Assembly (NCBI GenBank): GCA_964551645.1
Contig: CAZKDV010000013.1
Coordinates: forward strand, 1 to 33,809
Reading direction: 5' to 3'
Source of the DNA: CAZKDV01 sp964551645
Lineage (GTDB): Bacteria > Bacteroidota > Bacteroidia > Bacteroidales > DTU049
Length of the DNA: 33,809 bases
Part shown: positions 1 through 8,611 of the stretch, in pieces
How positions within the stretch are numbered: the first letter of the stretch is position 1
How the letters are laid out: every line of letters begins with the position of its first letter
The notes under the pieces: model-generated
The model's input: the letters and a program-made list of their open reading frames with translations, nothing else
Databases searched by the model: none
Told to the model about the DNA's origin: nothing
Position numbers and translations under genes: made by a program

Positions 1-425
1 TCGTGTCCTTGGTCTTGCAATCGTCCAACTAAGGGACAAACATATTTAGCGCCTGCTTGCATTGCCATATATGCTTGTTGCAAAGTGTAAACTAAATGCA
101 CATTAATCATAATTCCTTCGTCATTCAACATTTTGCACGCTTTTATTCCTTCAAGAGAAACTGGAATTTTAAAAACAGTTTTTTCTTTTTCAAGTCCGAT
201 TTCTAATAGGCGATGTGCTTCGTTATAAATTTCTTTTGCATTATTTCCGAGTGCTTCAATTTGCAGAATCGGAACCATTTTTGAGAGTTTTTGAATTGCT
301 TCGTCAATGTCAGTAATTCCCTCTCTGTGCATAAAAGTGGGTGTTGTGGTTAGTCCGGTTAAAAATCCAAGTTGTGATGCTTCTTGAATTTCTTTAAAGT
401 CGGCTGAGTCTAAATATAATTCCAT
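1..425 (-). CDS. fsa: Transaldolase / fructose-6-phosphate aldolase-like protein, C-terminus cut by window edge
   Basis: Small TIM-barrel aldolase of the transaldolase/FSA family; members transfer or cleave a three-carbon dihydroxyacetone unit of sugar phosphates in the cytoplasm. The ATG is at 423-425 on the reverse complement and 141 codons are present before the edge; full-length members are about 215-220 residues. The start MELYLDSADFKEI, the TTTPTF motif at about 26-31 and FKIPV with the expected Schiff-base lysine at residue 86 are all visible, followed by NVHLVYT and the AGAKYVCPLVGR segment. It begins 4 nt after the kdsA stop codon, so it is probably co-transcribed with kdsA. Whether it is a true transaldolase or an aldolase cannot be told from this half. 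Family assignment is firm. Confidence 0.9.
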   Translation of the reverse strand, partial: MELYLDSADFKEIQEASQLGFLTGLTTTPTFMHREGITDIDEAIQKLSKMVPILQIEALGNNAKEIYNEAHRLLEIGLEKEKTVFKIPVSLEGIKACKMLNDEGIMINVHLVYTLQQAYMAMQAGAKYVCPLVGRLQDQGH

Positions 426-429
426 AGTA

Positions 430-1269
430 TTATATATTTCTGTAAGGTCTTATTGTTTGATGAATTTCTATAAGTGGCAAAATAAATGCTTCTAAATTAG
501 TAATGCACATTTGACTGGCAGCATCGCACAATGCTTTTTCGGGTTCGGGGTGTGCTTCGATGAAAATGCCATCAATACCTGCTGCAACTCCGGCACGAGC
601 AATAGTGTCTAAATATTCTCGAGAACCGCCAGATGCTTCAGAACTTGGAATTCCGTATCTTCTAATTGAATGAGTAATATCAAACACAATAGGAAATCCA
701 GTTGCATTAAGATGATAAAAACTTCGTGGATCAACGATAAGGTCATTATATCCAAATGTATAGCCTCGTTCTGTAAGGATAATTTTGTCATTTCCTGAGT
801 CAATAACTTTTTGAACAGGAAGTTTCATGTTTTCGGGAGCAATAAATTGTCCATGTTTTATATTGATAGGGAGTTTAGTTTTAGCAGCTTTAACTACTAA
901 ACTGCTTTGCATACATAGATATGCAGGTATTTGTATAATGTCAACAACCTCTGCTGTAGCATCAATTTGTTCGGGATAATGAACATCTGTAGTTATGGGC
1001 AAATCAAAAGTGTTTTTAACTTTTGACAATAGCTTAAGACCTTCGTCAAGTCCCGGTCCATGATAATATGCCAAATTGCTACGATTATCTTTCATGAAAG
1101 AAGACTTGAAGATAAGCGGTATTTTATATTTCTCTGAAAATTCTTTAAGATATTCAGCTGTTTTCATCATTATCATTTCGTCTTCAATCACGCAAGGTCC
1201 TGAAATCAGAAATAATTTATCACCACCACATTCAACATTGCCAACACTAACGATATGTTTGTTTTTCAT
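430..1269 (-). CDS. kdsA: 3-deoxy-8-phosphooctulonate (Kdo-8-P) synthase
   Basis: Condenses phosphoenolpyruvate with arabinose 5-phosphate to Kdo-8-phosphate, the committed step to the Kdo sugar of LPS inner core, in the cytoplasm. It is 279 residues, normal for the family. Visible motifs are LFLISGPCVIEDE near the N-terminus, TDVHYPEQ, NIKHGQFIAP, LTERGYTFGYNDLIVDPR, FDITHS and IEAHPEPEKALCDAASQ. Cys26 in SGPC, with the later His, Glu and Asp, fits the metal-dependent class (Aquifex type) rather than the Asn-type metal-free enzyme of E. coli; this is inferred by motif comparison. An ATG start and an upstream TATTTTTG -7 box at 1296-1303 support the chosen start. It leads the transaldolase-like gene, 4 nt apart. 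Confidence 0.96.
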   Translation of the reverse strand: MKNKHIVSVGNVECGGDKLFLISGPCVIEDEMIMMKTAEYLKEFSEKYKIPLIFKSSFMKDNRSNLAYYHGPGLDEGLKLLSKVKNTFDLPITTDVHYPEQIDATAEVVDIIQIPAYLCMQSSLVVKAAKTKLPINIKHGQFIAPENMKLPVQKVIDSGNDKIILTERGYTFGYNDLIVDPRSFYHLNATGFPIVFDITHSIRRYGIPSSEASGGSREYLDTIARAGVAAGIDGIFIEAHPEPEKALCDAASQMCITNLEAFILPLIEIHQTIRPYRNI

Positions 1270-1295
1270 TTATTTGAAATTATATTGCGAAATTA

Positions 1296-1303
1296 CAAAA
1301 ATA
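1296..1303 (-). promoter_or_regulatory. -7 box of kdsA promoter (TATTTTTG)
   Basis: Perfect match to the Bacteroidetes primary-sigma -7 consensus TAnnTTTG on the minus strand, ending 26 nt before the kdsA ATG. Confidence 0.65.
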
Positions 1304-1408
1304 CTTTTATATGATTGAAACAATATACATTTGCTTTGTGCATTAACAAATTGAAATTGCTATACACAATATTGTCTATATGAGAATTTTTTATGTTGGA
1401 TAAGAGTG

Positions 1409-1936
1409 TTACAAGTTTTTAGCAAATGCTTTAGAAGTTGAAGTAATTAAATGATAAGTAATAAAGAAAACAGAAGTAAAAGCAAGAGTTCCTAATATTT
1501 CATATTTGAAAAATGGGATAGCCATTGTATAGCATTGCATAAGTCCATTTAATGTTTTTGGATACCACGCACCTTCAGCCCATACAGCAAAATTAGAAAC
1601 GAGAAAGAATATTATAGAAGCCGAAAGTGAACTTGCAGTAACTGTAAGTACGGATACTTTTTTTCTTAATAAAAAACCGATGAGACCAATTAGAACAAAT
1701 GCTCCATAAACGCCGAACATTAATGCAGGACTGTATAGTCCGATAACAATGTCAGATATAAATAAAACTACTAATGGCAGTAAAAGTGCTAATTCCTTTC
1801 TGCGAATGCGGGTAGCTCCAAATAATGCGATAGCTGCAATAGGTGCAACATTGGGAATAGGAATAAGTATTCTGAAAATAACAACAGTTAATATTAGCAT
1901 TGTTAAAATCAAAAGCTCTGAGCGATATTTTTTCAT
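1409..1936 (-). CDS. DUF6580-family integral membrane protein
   Basis: Hydrophobic protein with about five membrane spans and no known substrate. It resembles the DUF6580 'putative transport protein' family: FRILIPIPNVAPIAAIALFGA near the N-terminus, LFISDIVIGLY, then the late SNFAVWAEGAWYP and CYTMAIPFFKYEILG stretches. The frame can be extended to a TTG at 1963, but that codon lies inside the -7 box TAACTTTG (1961-1968). The first ATG, at 1936, follows the box by 24 nt, so I take it as the start (175 residues). It stands alone on its transcript, about 140 nt upstream of kdsA and in the same direction. Family call is by memory of the motif pattern; function is unknown. Confidence 0.8.
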   Translation of the reverse strand: MKKYRSELLILTMLILTVVIFRILIPIPNVAPIAAIALFGATRIRRKELALLLPLVVLFISDIVIGLYSPALMFGVYGAFVLIGLIGFLLRKKVSVLTVTASSLSASIIFFLVSNFAVWAEGAWYPKTLNGLMQCYTMAIPFFKYEILGTLAFTSVFFITYHLITSTSKAFAKNL

Positions 1937-1960
1937 AATTTTCAAAAAATTTAATTTGTG

Positions 1961-1968
1961 CAAAGTTA
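1961..1968 (-). promoter_or_regulatory. -7 box of the DUF6580 gene promoter (TAACTTTG)
   Basis: Perfect TAnnTTTG on the minus strand, 24 nt before the ATG at 1936. It overlaps the possible upstream TTG start and argues against it. Confidence 0.65.
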
Positions 1969-2101
1969 AAAAAAATTGAACATAAAATTGAAAATATTAA
2001 TTGAAATAAAGTTTAAAAGTTTAATTTTTGTTATTGTTTTGAAAAATGAATGTTTGATTTGTGAAGTATTTATTTCATTAATAGTAATTCAATAATTTAT
2101 T

Positions 2102-2109
2102 TAACTTTG
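2102..2109 (+). promoter_or_regulatory. -7 box of the sialidase-like gene promoter (TAACTTTG)
   Basis: Perfect TAnnTTTG, 29 nt before the ATG at 2139. With the box at 1961-1968 it makes a divergent intergenic region of about 200 nt (1937-2138) that holds nothing else I can recognise. Confidence 0.65.
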
Positions 2110-2138
2110 CCGTTATATAATTTGAAAAATATTGACTT

Positions 2139-3176
2139 ATGAATTACAAAAACTTGATGGGTATTGCAATAGCAATTATTCTTGTGTGTTTTCAGCCTGC
2201 ATTTGCACAAACTTCGGGCAACAAGCTAATTATGGTTGAACAATATAAAATTTGGGATAAAGCTGAGTATAACGCATTTACAGACTTGATTTATTTTAAA
2301 GGATATTGGTATTGTGCTTTTCGTGAAGGAAATACGCATGTTGCACGCGATGGGAGCGATAATGGCAAACTGAGGGTTATTCGCTCAAAAGACGGCGAAA
2401 AATGGAAATCTGTCGCATTGATGTTATGGTCCCAAGGCGATGTTAGAGATGCTAAATTGTCAATCACAGCCAAAGATGAGCTAATGCTTAATGGTGCAGT
2501 ATCTTTTTATCCATTAACAAGGGGCGAACCTCAAATTTCGGTTACATGGTTGAGCAAAAATGGCACAAGGTGGAGCAATGCCTATAAGTGCAAAACCGGC
2601 GTTTCAACTTGGAGATGGAGTGCAACTTGGCATGAAGGTGTGGGCTACAGCATAGGCTATGGCGGAAAAGATGCCAAAGGTTGTTTATATCATACTTTAG
2701 ATGGTAAGAAATGGGAAATTCTGAAAAATAATTTTTTCCCTAACCCTGATTCGCGTCCAAATGAAACAAGTTTAGTATTTACCGAAGATGGCATTTCATA
2801 TTGCTTGCTTCGCCAAGATGGTGGCACTTGCACTGCTATGCTTGGAATTTCTAAACCGCCATACACCAAATGGGAGTGGAAAGATTTAGGAATTAGAATA
2901 GGCGGACCCAAGTTTATACAATTAGAAGATGGACGATTTGTAGCAGCAGTTAGATTGTTCTCTGGTGCTCCCGACAAGCCAGATTGGGATACAGAAAGAA
3001 CATCTGTTTGTATTCTTGATGTAGAAAAAGCAACGCTTACCGAGGTTTTGAAATTGCCTTCAGGTGGAGATTGTAGCTATGCAGGCATGGTTGAGAAAGA
3101 TGGCTTGATTTGGATTAGCTATTATTCATCACATGAAGGAAAACCATCTATATACTTGGCAAAAGTAAAAGTTTAA
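2139..3176 (+). CDS. Secreted sialidase-fold (BNR/Asp-box beta-propeller) protein
   Basis: A 345-residue exported protein. A signal peptide ends near AFAQ (residues 21-24). The rest has beta-propeller character with three Asp-box-like motifs S/T-x-D/N-G-x-x-W: SKDGEKW at 83-89, SKNGTRW at 139-145 and TLDGKKW at 186-192. These mark the sialidase superfamily, whose members cleave or bind glycans in the periplasm or outside the cell. FREGN at about 61-65 sits where sialidases carry FRIP, but the match is incomplete, so catalysis is not shown. A DUF4301 gene follows after 12 nt, suggesting one transcript. Alternative: a non-catalytic carbohydrate-binding propeller. Confidence 0.78.
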   Translation: MNYKNLMGIAIAIILVCFQPAFAQTSGNKLIMVEQYKIWDKAEYNAFTDLIYFKGYWYCAFREGNTHVARDGSDNGKLRVIRSKDGEKWKSVALMLWSQGDVRDAKLSITAKDELMLNGAVSFYPLTRGEPQISVTWLSKNGTRWSNAYKCKTGVSTWRWSATWHEGVGYSIGYGGKDAKGCLYHTLDGKKWEILKNNFFPNPDSRPNETSLVFTEDGISYCLLRQDGGTCTAMLGISKPPYTKWEWKDLGIRIGGPKFIQLEDGRFVAAVRLFSGAPDKPDWDTERTSVCILDVEKATLTEVLKLPSGGDCSYAGMVEKDGLIWISYYSSHEGKPSIYLAKVKV

Positions 3177-3188
3177 TATATTTGAGTT

Positions 3189-4739
3189 ATGCAGTTGAAA
3201 GATATTGATTTTCAACAGCTTTTTGCTAAAGGTATATCTGAATTTGTAGTAGAAAAGCAAAAAGAACAATTAAAAAAAGGCTTTAATCCGATATTTCTTA
3301 TTAAACCTGCATTGATAAGTAACGGAATAATTAGTTTAAGCGAGGAGCAACAAGCTAAATATTTAAAAATAGCAGCAAAAACTCAATATAAAGTTACAAT
3401 CTTCAAGTTTGTTCCTGCTTCGGGTGCAGCAAGCCGAATGTTTAAGCATTTGTATGAATATTTGAATGTAGTTAAACAATCACAAGACAAGCAAGATACA
3501 ATCATAAAAGAATTTCCTCAGGCAAAAGAGTTGATTTACAACTTAAATAATTTTGCTTTCTATGATAAATTACAGAATTGTATTGCTGAAAGTGGTTTTA
3601 CTTTGAAATCATTACTTGAGCAACACAGATATGATGTAATTTTTGAGTTAATACTTGAAGAATTAGGGCTTAATTATGGTTTTTTGCCCAAAGCTCTCAT
3701 TGATTTTCATAAATATCATGATGAGGTTCGGAAGGCATTTGAAGAGCATTTAGTTGAAGGAGCTTTGTATGCACAAAATTCAAACGATTTAGTTAATGTT
3801 TATTTCACTATTTCGCCTGAACATGAAGTTTCGTTTAAAGAATCGTTGCAAGCTATTGTTTCTAAATATGAAAAGCGATTTGGAGTAACATATAATATTG
3901 AATACTCATTTCAACATAAGTCAACAGATACAATAGCACTTGATTTAAACGATGAATTGCTTAGAGATGAAAATGGAAAATTAGTTTTTCGTCCGGGCGG
4001 TCATGGTGCTTTACTTCAAAATCTTCAAGAACTTGATGCAGATATAGTTTTTATTAAAAACATTGATAATATTACAGTTGATAATCGTAAAGAGCTTACA
4101 ATTAAGTACAAAAAATTATTATTAGGCTTTTTGATGGAAAAAAGACAGATGATTTTCGACTATATCCTAAAGTTAAAAAACAATAGTTTAGGAGATAAAG
4201 AGTTGGCGGAAATTTTGAATTTTATTCGCATAGAAATGCAGGAAGAAATATCCGTAACTTTTTCTGACTTGAGTTTTTTAGAAAAACAAAAATATCTGCT
4301 TCAAAAGTTAAATCGTCCGATTAGGGTTTGTGGAATGGTCAAAAATGAAGGCGAACCCGGCGGAGGTCCTTTTTTTGCAAAAAACAGCAAAGGAGAAATA
4401 AGTTTGCAAATAGTTGAGGGAGCTCAAGTTGATATGTCAGATGAAAATCAGAGATTAATTCTTTCCGCTTCAACTCATTTTAATCCGGTTGATATTGTTG
4501 CATCAATTACTAATGTTGAGGGCGAAAAATTTCATTTGCAAAATTTTGTTGATGAAAACTCCTACATTGTTACCCAAAAAAGTATTGACGGAAAGATTAT
4601 TAAAGCACTTGAATTGCCCGGTCTATGGAATGGAAGTATGGCAGATTGGATAACTTTTTTTGTTGAAGTTCCTATAGAAACATTTTCTCCCGTTAAAGAA
4701 ATCAATGATTTGTTAAGAAAAGAGCATTTAGTTAAATAA
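3189..4739 (+). CDS. DUF4301 family protein, nucleotidyltransferase-like
   Basis: A 516-residue cytoplasmic protein (no signal peptide or membrane span) matching the Bacteroidetes-specific DUF4301 family. Diagnostic features are KFVPASGAASRMFKHL at about 73-88, LVFRPGGHGALLQNLQELDAD in the middle followed by IVFIKNIDN, and RVCGMVKNEGEPGGGPFF in the C-terminal half. The pattern P-A-S-G-A-A-S-R, then R-P-G-G-H-G-A-L, then K-N-I-D-N recalls sugar-1-phosphate nucleotidyltransferases of the UDP-HexNAc pyrophosphorylase kind (G-G-x-G-T-R, P-x-G-x-G, x-x-D-N). That functional idea is inference; the family is uncharacterised as far as I know. It sits 12 nt after a secreted sialidase-like gene. Confidence 0.82.
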   Translation: MQLKDIDFQQLFAKGISEFVVEKQKEQLKKGFNPIFLIKPALISNGIISLSEEQQAKYLKIAAKTQYKVTIFKFVPASGAASRMFKHLYEYLNVVKQSQDKQDTIIKEFPQAKELIYNLNNFAFYDKLQNCIAESGFTLKSLLEQHRYDVIFELILEELGLNYGFLPKALIDFHKYHDEVRKAFEEHLVEGALYAQNSNDLVNVYFTISPEHEVSFKESLQAIVSKYEKRFGVTYNIEYSFQHKSTDTIALDLNDELLRDENGKLVFRPGGHGALLQNLQELDADIVFIKNIDNITVDNRKELTIKYKKLLLGFLMEKRQMIFDYILKLKNNSLGDKELAEILNFIRIEMQEEISVTFSDLSFLEKQKYLLQKLNRPIRVCGMVKNEGEPGGGPFFAKNSKGEISLQIVEGAQVDMSDENQRLILSASTHFNPVDIVASITNVEGEKFHLQNFVDENSYIVTQKSIDGKIIKALELPGLWNGSMADWITFFVEVPIETFSPVKEINDLLRKEHLVK

Positions 4740-4747
4740 ATAGGCAG

Positions 4748-4755
4748 TAATTTTG
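4748..4755 (+). promoter_or_regulatory. -7 box of the EEP-family gene promoter (TAATTTTG)
   Basis: Perfect TAnnTTTG just after the DUF4301 stop and only 17 nt before the next ATG, giving a very short leader. Confidence 0.6.
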
Positions 4756-4772
4756 ACACAAAATAAATTGTT

Positions 4773-5810
4773 ATGAAATCGAGAATACTTATAGCAGTTC
4801 TTTCATTGTCTTTGTTTACATATTGTACCGTAAATAAGCAAAACACTCGAGTTGCGGTTAGGTGTGTGGCATTTTATAATATTGAAAATCTGTTTGATAC
4901 TATTAATGACCCAAACACTAATGATGACGATTTTACACCTGACGGTAAATATCAATGGACTTATGAGCGTTATCAAGAAAAACTAAATAATTTGTCGTAT
5001 GCTATTAGTAAAATTGGGAACAAACAAAATGTCAAGCCTGCAATTATTGGATTAGCTGAAGTTGAAAATAGGGGAGTGCTTGAAGATTTGGTTAAGACAG
5101 AAAACCTGAAGTCATCAAATTACCGTATTGTTCATTATGATTCACCTGACAGAAGAGGCATTGATGTTGCTTTGTTATATAACCCAAGTTTGTTTAAAGT
5201 GCATTATACTAAAACATATACTCTTGTTGTTCCTGAAAGGGAAGATTTTTATACGCGTGATCAATTGATTGTTTCGGGTGTTTTGGGCGGAGATACTATT
5301 GATATCATTGTAGTGCATTGGCCTTCAAGATTAGGAGGAGCAGCAAGTGTGCCTTTGAGGCGAGCAGCAGCCGATTTGACGAGGAATATTGCCGATTCTG
5401 TTTTGCAAAGCAGAGAGAATGCTAAATTGATTGTAATGGGCGATTTTAATGATGACCCAACAGATAATAGTATTGTTGAGGGAGTTAGAGCAATAGGAAA
5501 GAAAAAGAAACTTACAGAAGGAGATTTATATAATCCTTTTAATGAAATTTTTAAAAAAGGAATAGGAACGCTTGCATATCAAGGAAAATGGAATTTGTTT
5601 GATCAGTTTTTCTTAAGCCAATCTTTTCTCGAAAGCGAATCTAAATCATGGAAATTTCATTCAGCATTTGTGTTTAATGAGTCATTTTTAATTCAAGATA
5701 GTGGTAAATTTGCAGGATACTCATTCCGCTCTTACGCAGGAGGCTCATATATGGGTGGATATAGCGATCACTTTCCGACATATATTTTGCTTGTTAAAAC
5801 AATTGAGTGA
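4773..5810 (+). CDS. Exported endonuclease/exonuclease/phosphatase (EEP) family protein
   Basis: A 345-residue metal-dependent phosphodiesterase of the DNase I/EEP fold. After an N-terminal hydrophobic export signal (residues 1-17, with Cys18 as a possible but non-ideal lipidation site) come the family motifs in order: FYNIENLFDT (Asn of motif I), GLAEVENRG with the metal-binding Glu96, RRGIDVALLYNPS, VVHWPSRLGG, MGDFNDDPTD and the terminal YSDHFPTYI. All catalytic positions I would expect are present. The substrate (nucleic acid, lipid or other phosphodiester) cannot be read from sequence. It has its own promoter and is nearly fused to mqnB: its TGA at 5808-5810 precedes the mqnB ATG by 2 nt. 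Confidence 0.88.
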   Translation: MKSRILIAVLSLSLFTYCTVNKQNTRVAVRCVAFYNIENLFDTINDPNTNDDDFTPDGKYQWTYERYQEKLNNLSYAISKIGNKQNVKPAIIGLAEVENRGVLEDLVKTENLKSSNYRIVHYDSPDRRGIDVALLYNPSLFKVHYTKTYTLVVPEREDFYTRDQLIVSGVLGGDTIDIIVVHWPSRLGGAASVPLRRAAADLTRNIADSVLQSRENAKLIVMGDFNDDPTDNSIVEGVRAIGKKKKLTEGDLYNPFNEIFKKGIGTLAYQGKWNLFDQFFLSQSFLESESKSWKFHSAFVFNESFLIQDSGKFAGYSFRSYAGGSYMGGYSDHFPTYILLVKTIE

Positions 5811-5812
5811 AA

Positions 5813-6490
5813 ATGATAAAATTACTATTTGTAGCTTCAACTGAATTTGAAGTTGAAAATACTCTGAAATCATTTTTTGTATTTGACGAATCTATATGTT
5901 TATATAGGCATAAAATTTATTCAGATATTTGCTTTTTAATCTCTGGCATTGGAATTTTATCAGCAACAATGAATTTAACTAAAATGTTGGAAAAATATGA
6001 TGTGAATAATGTTATAAATATTGGATTTTGTGGTTCGTTTTCAAGTCAATATTCATTAGGAAGCATAGTTAGAGTTAATGTTGAAAGTTTTCCAGACTTA
6101 GGAATCCTTAACGAAATTGACGATATTGATGTTTTGTGCGTTGATGGCGAAAAAGTTAAAACAGATTTGCAATATGAATATCTAAATCTTAAATATATTC
6201 CAAACATTATTGAAGAAATGAATGTTTCTACTGCAAAGGGAGCAACAGTGCAATCATGTACTAATAATCAGGTTCGTGCTGATTATTTTGCCAATCATTT
6301 TAAAGTTGATATTGAAACTATGGAAGGAGGAGCTTGCATGTATGTTTGTAAAGAAAAATCAGTTGGCTTTATGCAATTTAGGGTGGTCTCAAATATGATT
6401 CCGGGCAGAAGTGCTGAAAGATGGGACATATCAAGAGCTAAGACTGCGATAAATCAATTGCTTGATAACATATTGAAAAAACTATATTAA
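5813..6490 (+). CDS. mqnB: Futalosine hydrolase, menaquinone biosynthesis
   Basis: Releases hypoxanthine from futalosine in the alternative (futalosine) menaquinone pathway; cytoplasmic nucleoside phosphorylase/hydrolase fold. Motifs are FVASTEFEVE at the N-terminus, LISGIGILSATMNLTK, INIGFCGSF, VNVESFPDLGI, AKGATVQSCT, ETMEGGACMYVC (purine/ribose-binding MEG) and FRVVSNMIPGRSAERWD, the last being typical of MqnB rather than MTA/SAH nucleosidase. I chose the ATG at 5813 (225 residues). A GTG at 5807 would overlap the preceding stop codon and add two residues; it cannot be excluded. No other mqn genes lie in the window. Together with the cytochrome c genes downstream it points to menaquinone-based respiration. 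Confidence 0.9.
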   Translation: MIKLLFVASTEFEVENTLKSFFVFDESICLYRHKIYSDICFLISGIGILSATMNLTKMLEKYDVNNVINIGFCGSFSSQYSLGSIVRVNVESFPDLGILNEIDDIDVLCVDGEKVKTDLQYEYLNLKYIPNIIEEMNVSTAKGATVQSCTNNQVRADYFANHFKVDIETMEGGACMYVCKEKSVGFMQFRVVSNMIPGRSAERWDISRAKTAINQLLDNILKKLY

Positions 6491-6546
6491 AATTATATAT
6501 TTAGGTATTAGAATATTTTATTTATTTTGCAATATAAAAATTAGTT

Positions 6547-7812
6547 ATGCAATCAAAAAAAGTATTTTGGCAAACACCTTGGGGCTATAAAGAAAGTTTT
6601 TCAATAGCAAGTGGTTTGTTAATAATTGGTTTTGTTCTTGAGTTTTTTACTAAAAAACAGGGTTTACAGATGCCGTCATATCCGATAAATCTAATTGTTT
6701 TATTGGTTTTTGTGGCTTACATTGTTATTACATACTATATTTATGGAAAAAGCAATATAATTCGCTGGTTTTCATCTGTTCCGGCAGCTATTGCTTCAAT
6801 GTCGGTTTATACTTTACTTGTTTTAATGATGGGCTTTATACCTCAAGGGAATTACAATAGCACTATGTCATTATTTGGCTTGACATATTTGCAAAAAAGT
6901 TTGCCCTTTGCTTTTTGTACTGTGTTTGTGCTAACTTCATTGGGCTATACTATGCTTAGGCGAATATCTATGGGCTTTACTTTGCGAAACATTGCTTTTT
7001 ATTTGAATCATTTGGGCTTGTTTGTTATTCTTACAACTGCTTCTCTCGGAACCGGAGATATGATTCGTTTGAGAATGCCTGTCAATATTGGAGAAAGTAC
7101 AAATAAAGCAATTTATGACGAACACAATTTTGCTAAATTAGATTTTGAAGTTGAGTTGATAGATTTTACAATTCAGGAATATCCACCCGAATTATTGTTA
7201 TTTGATAGAGAAACAAACTTTCCAGTTACAGATAAGGGCGGAAAATATCCATTTATTGAAAAATCTAAAGAAGGAAAAATCAAGGATTACTCATTTACGA
7301 TAATTGATTATATAGAAAATGCACTTCCAATTCAAGGCGGATTTATCAAAAGTGATAAATTTGGCACTACTCAAGCAGCTTTGATACAAATTGAGAATAA
7401 AGAAAAAGATGTATTTGTTGAGGATTGGATTAGCAATGGAAACTTTATGTTTTTGCCTGTTTATCTTGATGTGAGTGATAAATATGTGTTTGGAATGAGT
7501 AAACCAAAAGTTCAAAAATATTCATCTGTAGTAAATATATATAAAGATGATAAACTAATAGTTGAAAATAAACCAATTGCAGTAAATATGCCACTTAAGT
7601 ATGATGGCTGGCAAATATATCAATATAGCTATGATAGCGAATTTGGAAGATGGTCGCAGCATAGTGTGTTTGAATTAGTACGCGACCCATGGTTGCCTGT
7701 TGTGTATATCGGAATATTTATGATGTTGCTTGGTTCAGTTTACTTGCTTTGGGCTGGACGGAGCATTCATACTGTTTCAGGGAAAAACAATGTAGAACTG
7801 AATAAAAATTAG
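6547..7812 (+). CDS. ccsB: Cytochrome c biogenesis protein, ResB/CcsB-like subunit
   Basis: Membrane subunit of the System II haem-handling complex that exports haem and attaches it to apocytochromes c outside the membrane. It is 421 residues: about four membrane spans in residues 15-165, a large extracytoplasmic domain (about 170-385) and a last span near 385-405. FYLNHLGLFVIL with His155 matches the conserved transmembrane His of the ResB/NrfI group, and PLKYDGWQIYQYSYD matches the conserved C-terminal segment of the family. The ccsA gene follows after 4 nt, so the pair is an operon. In many Bacteroidetes the two halves are one fused CcsBA protein; here they are separate. The upstream TTATTTTG at 6522-6529 is a one-mismatch -7 box. 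Confidence 0.87.
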   Translation: MQSKKVFWQTPWGYKESFSIASGLLIIGFVLEFFTKKQGLQMPSYPINLIVLLVFVAYIVITYYIYGKSNIIRWFSSVPAAIASMSVYTLLVLMMGFIPQGNYNSTMSLFGLTYLQKSLPFAFCTVFVLTSLGYTMLRRISMGFTLRNIAFYLNHLGLFVILTTASLGTGDMIRLRMPVNIGESTNKAIYDEHNFAKLDFEVELIDFTIQEYPPELLLFDRETNFPVTDKGGKYPFIEKSKEGKIKDYSFTIIDYIENALPIQGGFIKSDKFGTTQAALIQIENKEKDVFVEDWISNGNFMFLPVYLDVSDKYVFGMSKPKVQKYSSVVNIYKDDKLIVENKPIAVNMPLKYDGWQIYQYSYDSEFGRWSQHSVFELVRDPWLPVVYIGIFMMLLGSVYLLWAGRSIHTVSGKNNVELNKN

Positions 7813-7816
7813 CAAT

Positions 7817-8611
7817 ATGACTTGGGAACATTATTCAACATTTATATATTTAATCATTCCGTTATGGATTATTGGAATGATATTACTTTATACTAAAAAT
7901 AAGACTAGCAGACTATTTTCACAAGTTTTTGTTGTGTCGGGCTTATTATTGCTAATGGCATTTATTATTCTGTTGTGGATATCATTGAAAAGACCGCCAT
8001 TTAGAACACTTGCAGAAACTAGATTATGGTATGGCTTTTTTATGGCTTTTATCGGATTAATCTTATTTTATAGATGGAAGTTTAAGTGGATGTTAGTTTA
8101 TAGTTATTTACTCGGAATGGTATTTTTAATAATAAACTATTTTAAACCTGAAACATTTGACCAAACATTGATGCCCGCACTCCAAAGTCCGTGGTTTATT
8201 CCTCATGTCATAGTTTATATGTTTGCTTATGCTATTTTAACCGCAGCTACAATTTTTGCAGCCAAAGGTATATTTTTGTTATACAAAAAAGAAGGTATCG
8301 GTAATACATTGGCTTATGCTGATAATCTGGTTTATGTCGGTTTTGCTTTTCTTACTTTTGGATTATTATTTGGGGCATTATGGGCAAAAGAAGCATGGGG
8401 ACATTATTGGACTTGGGATCCAAAAGAAACTTGGGCATTTATTACATGGCTCGTCTATTTGTTATATATACATTATAGGCATAGACACAAGCAATCTGAT
8501 AAAATACCTTTATACTTGCTTGTATTGGCAATGGCAGTTGTTTTAATATGTTGGTTAGGCATTAATTACTTGCCTGTAGCACAAAATAGTGTACATACAT
8601 ACACTATGTAA
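7817..8611 (+). CDS. ccsA: Cytochrome c biogenesis protein CcsA (haem-handling WWD protein)
   Basis: Partner of the ResB-like protein; its WWD domain presents haem on the outer face of the membrane for ligation to CxxCH. It is 264 residues with about eight membrane spans. The WWD motif is WGHYWTWDPKETW at 194-206. Candidate haem-ligand histidines are His130 in LQSPWFIPH and His260 in NSVHTY, both at the positions expected for CcsA. The last 10 codons and the stop codon form the 5' half and centre of a long hairpin (8579-8627), so the 3' end of this gene doubles as a terminator stem. Start is the ATG 4 nt after the ccsB stop. Confidence 0.93.
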   Translation: MTWEHYSTFIYLIIPLWIIGMILLYTKNKTSRLFSQVFVVSGLLLLMAFIILLWISLKRPPFRTLAETRLWYGFFMAFIGLILFYRWKFKWMLVYSYLLGMVFLIINYFKPETFDQTLMPALQSPWFIPHVIVYMFAYAILTAATIFAAKGIFLLYKKEGIGNTLAYADNLVYVGFAFLTFGLLFGALWAKEAWGHYWTWDPKETWAFITWLVYLLYIHYRHRHKQSDKIPLYLLVLAMAVVLICWLGINYLPVAQNSVHTYTM

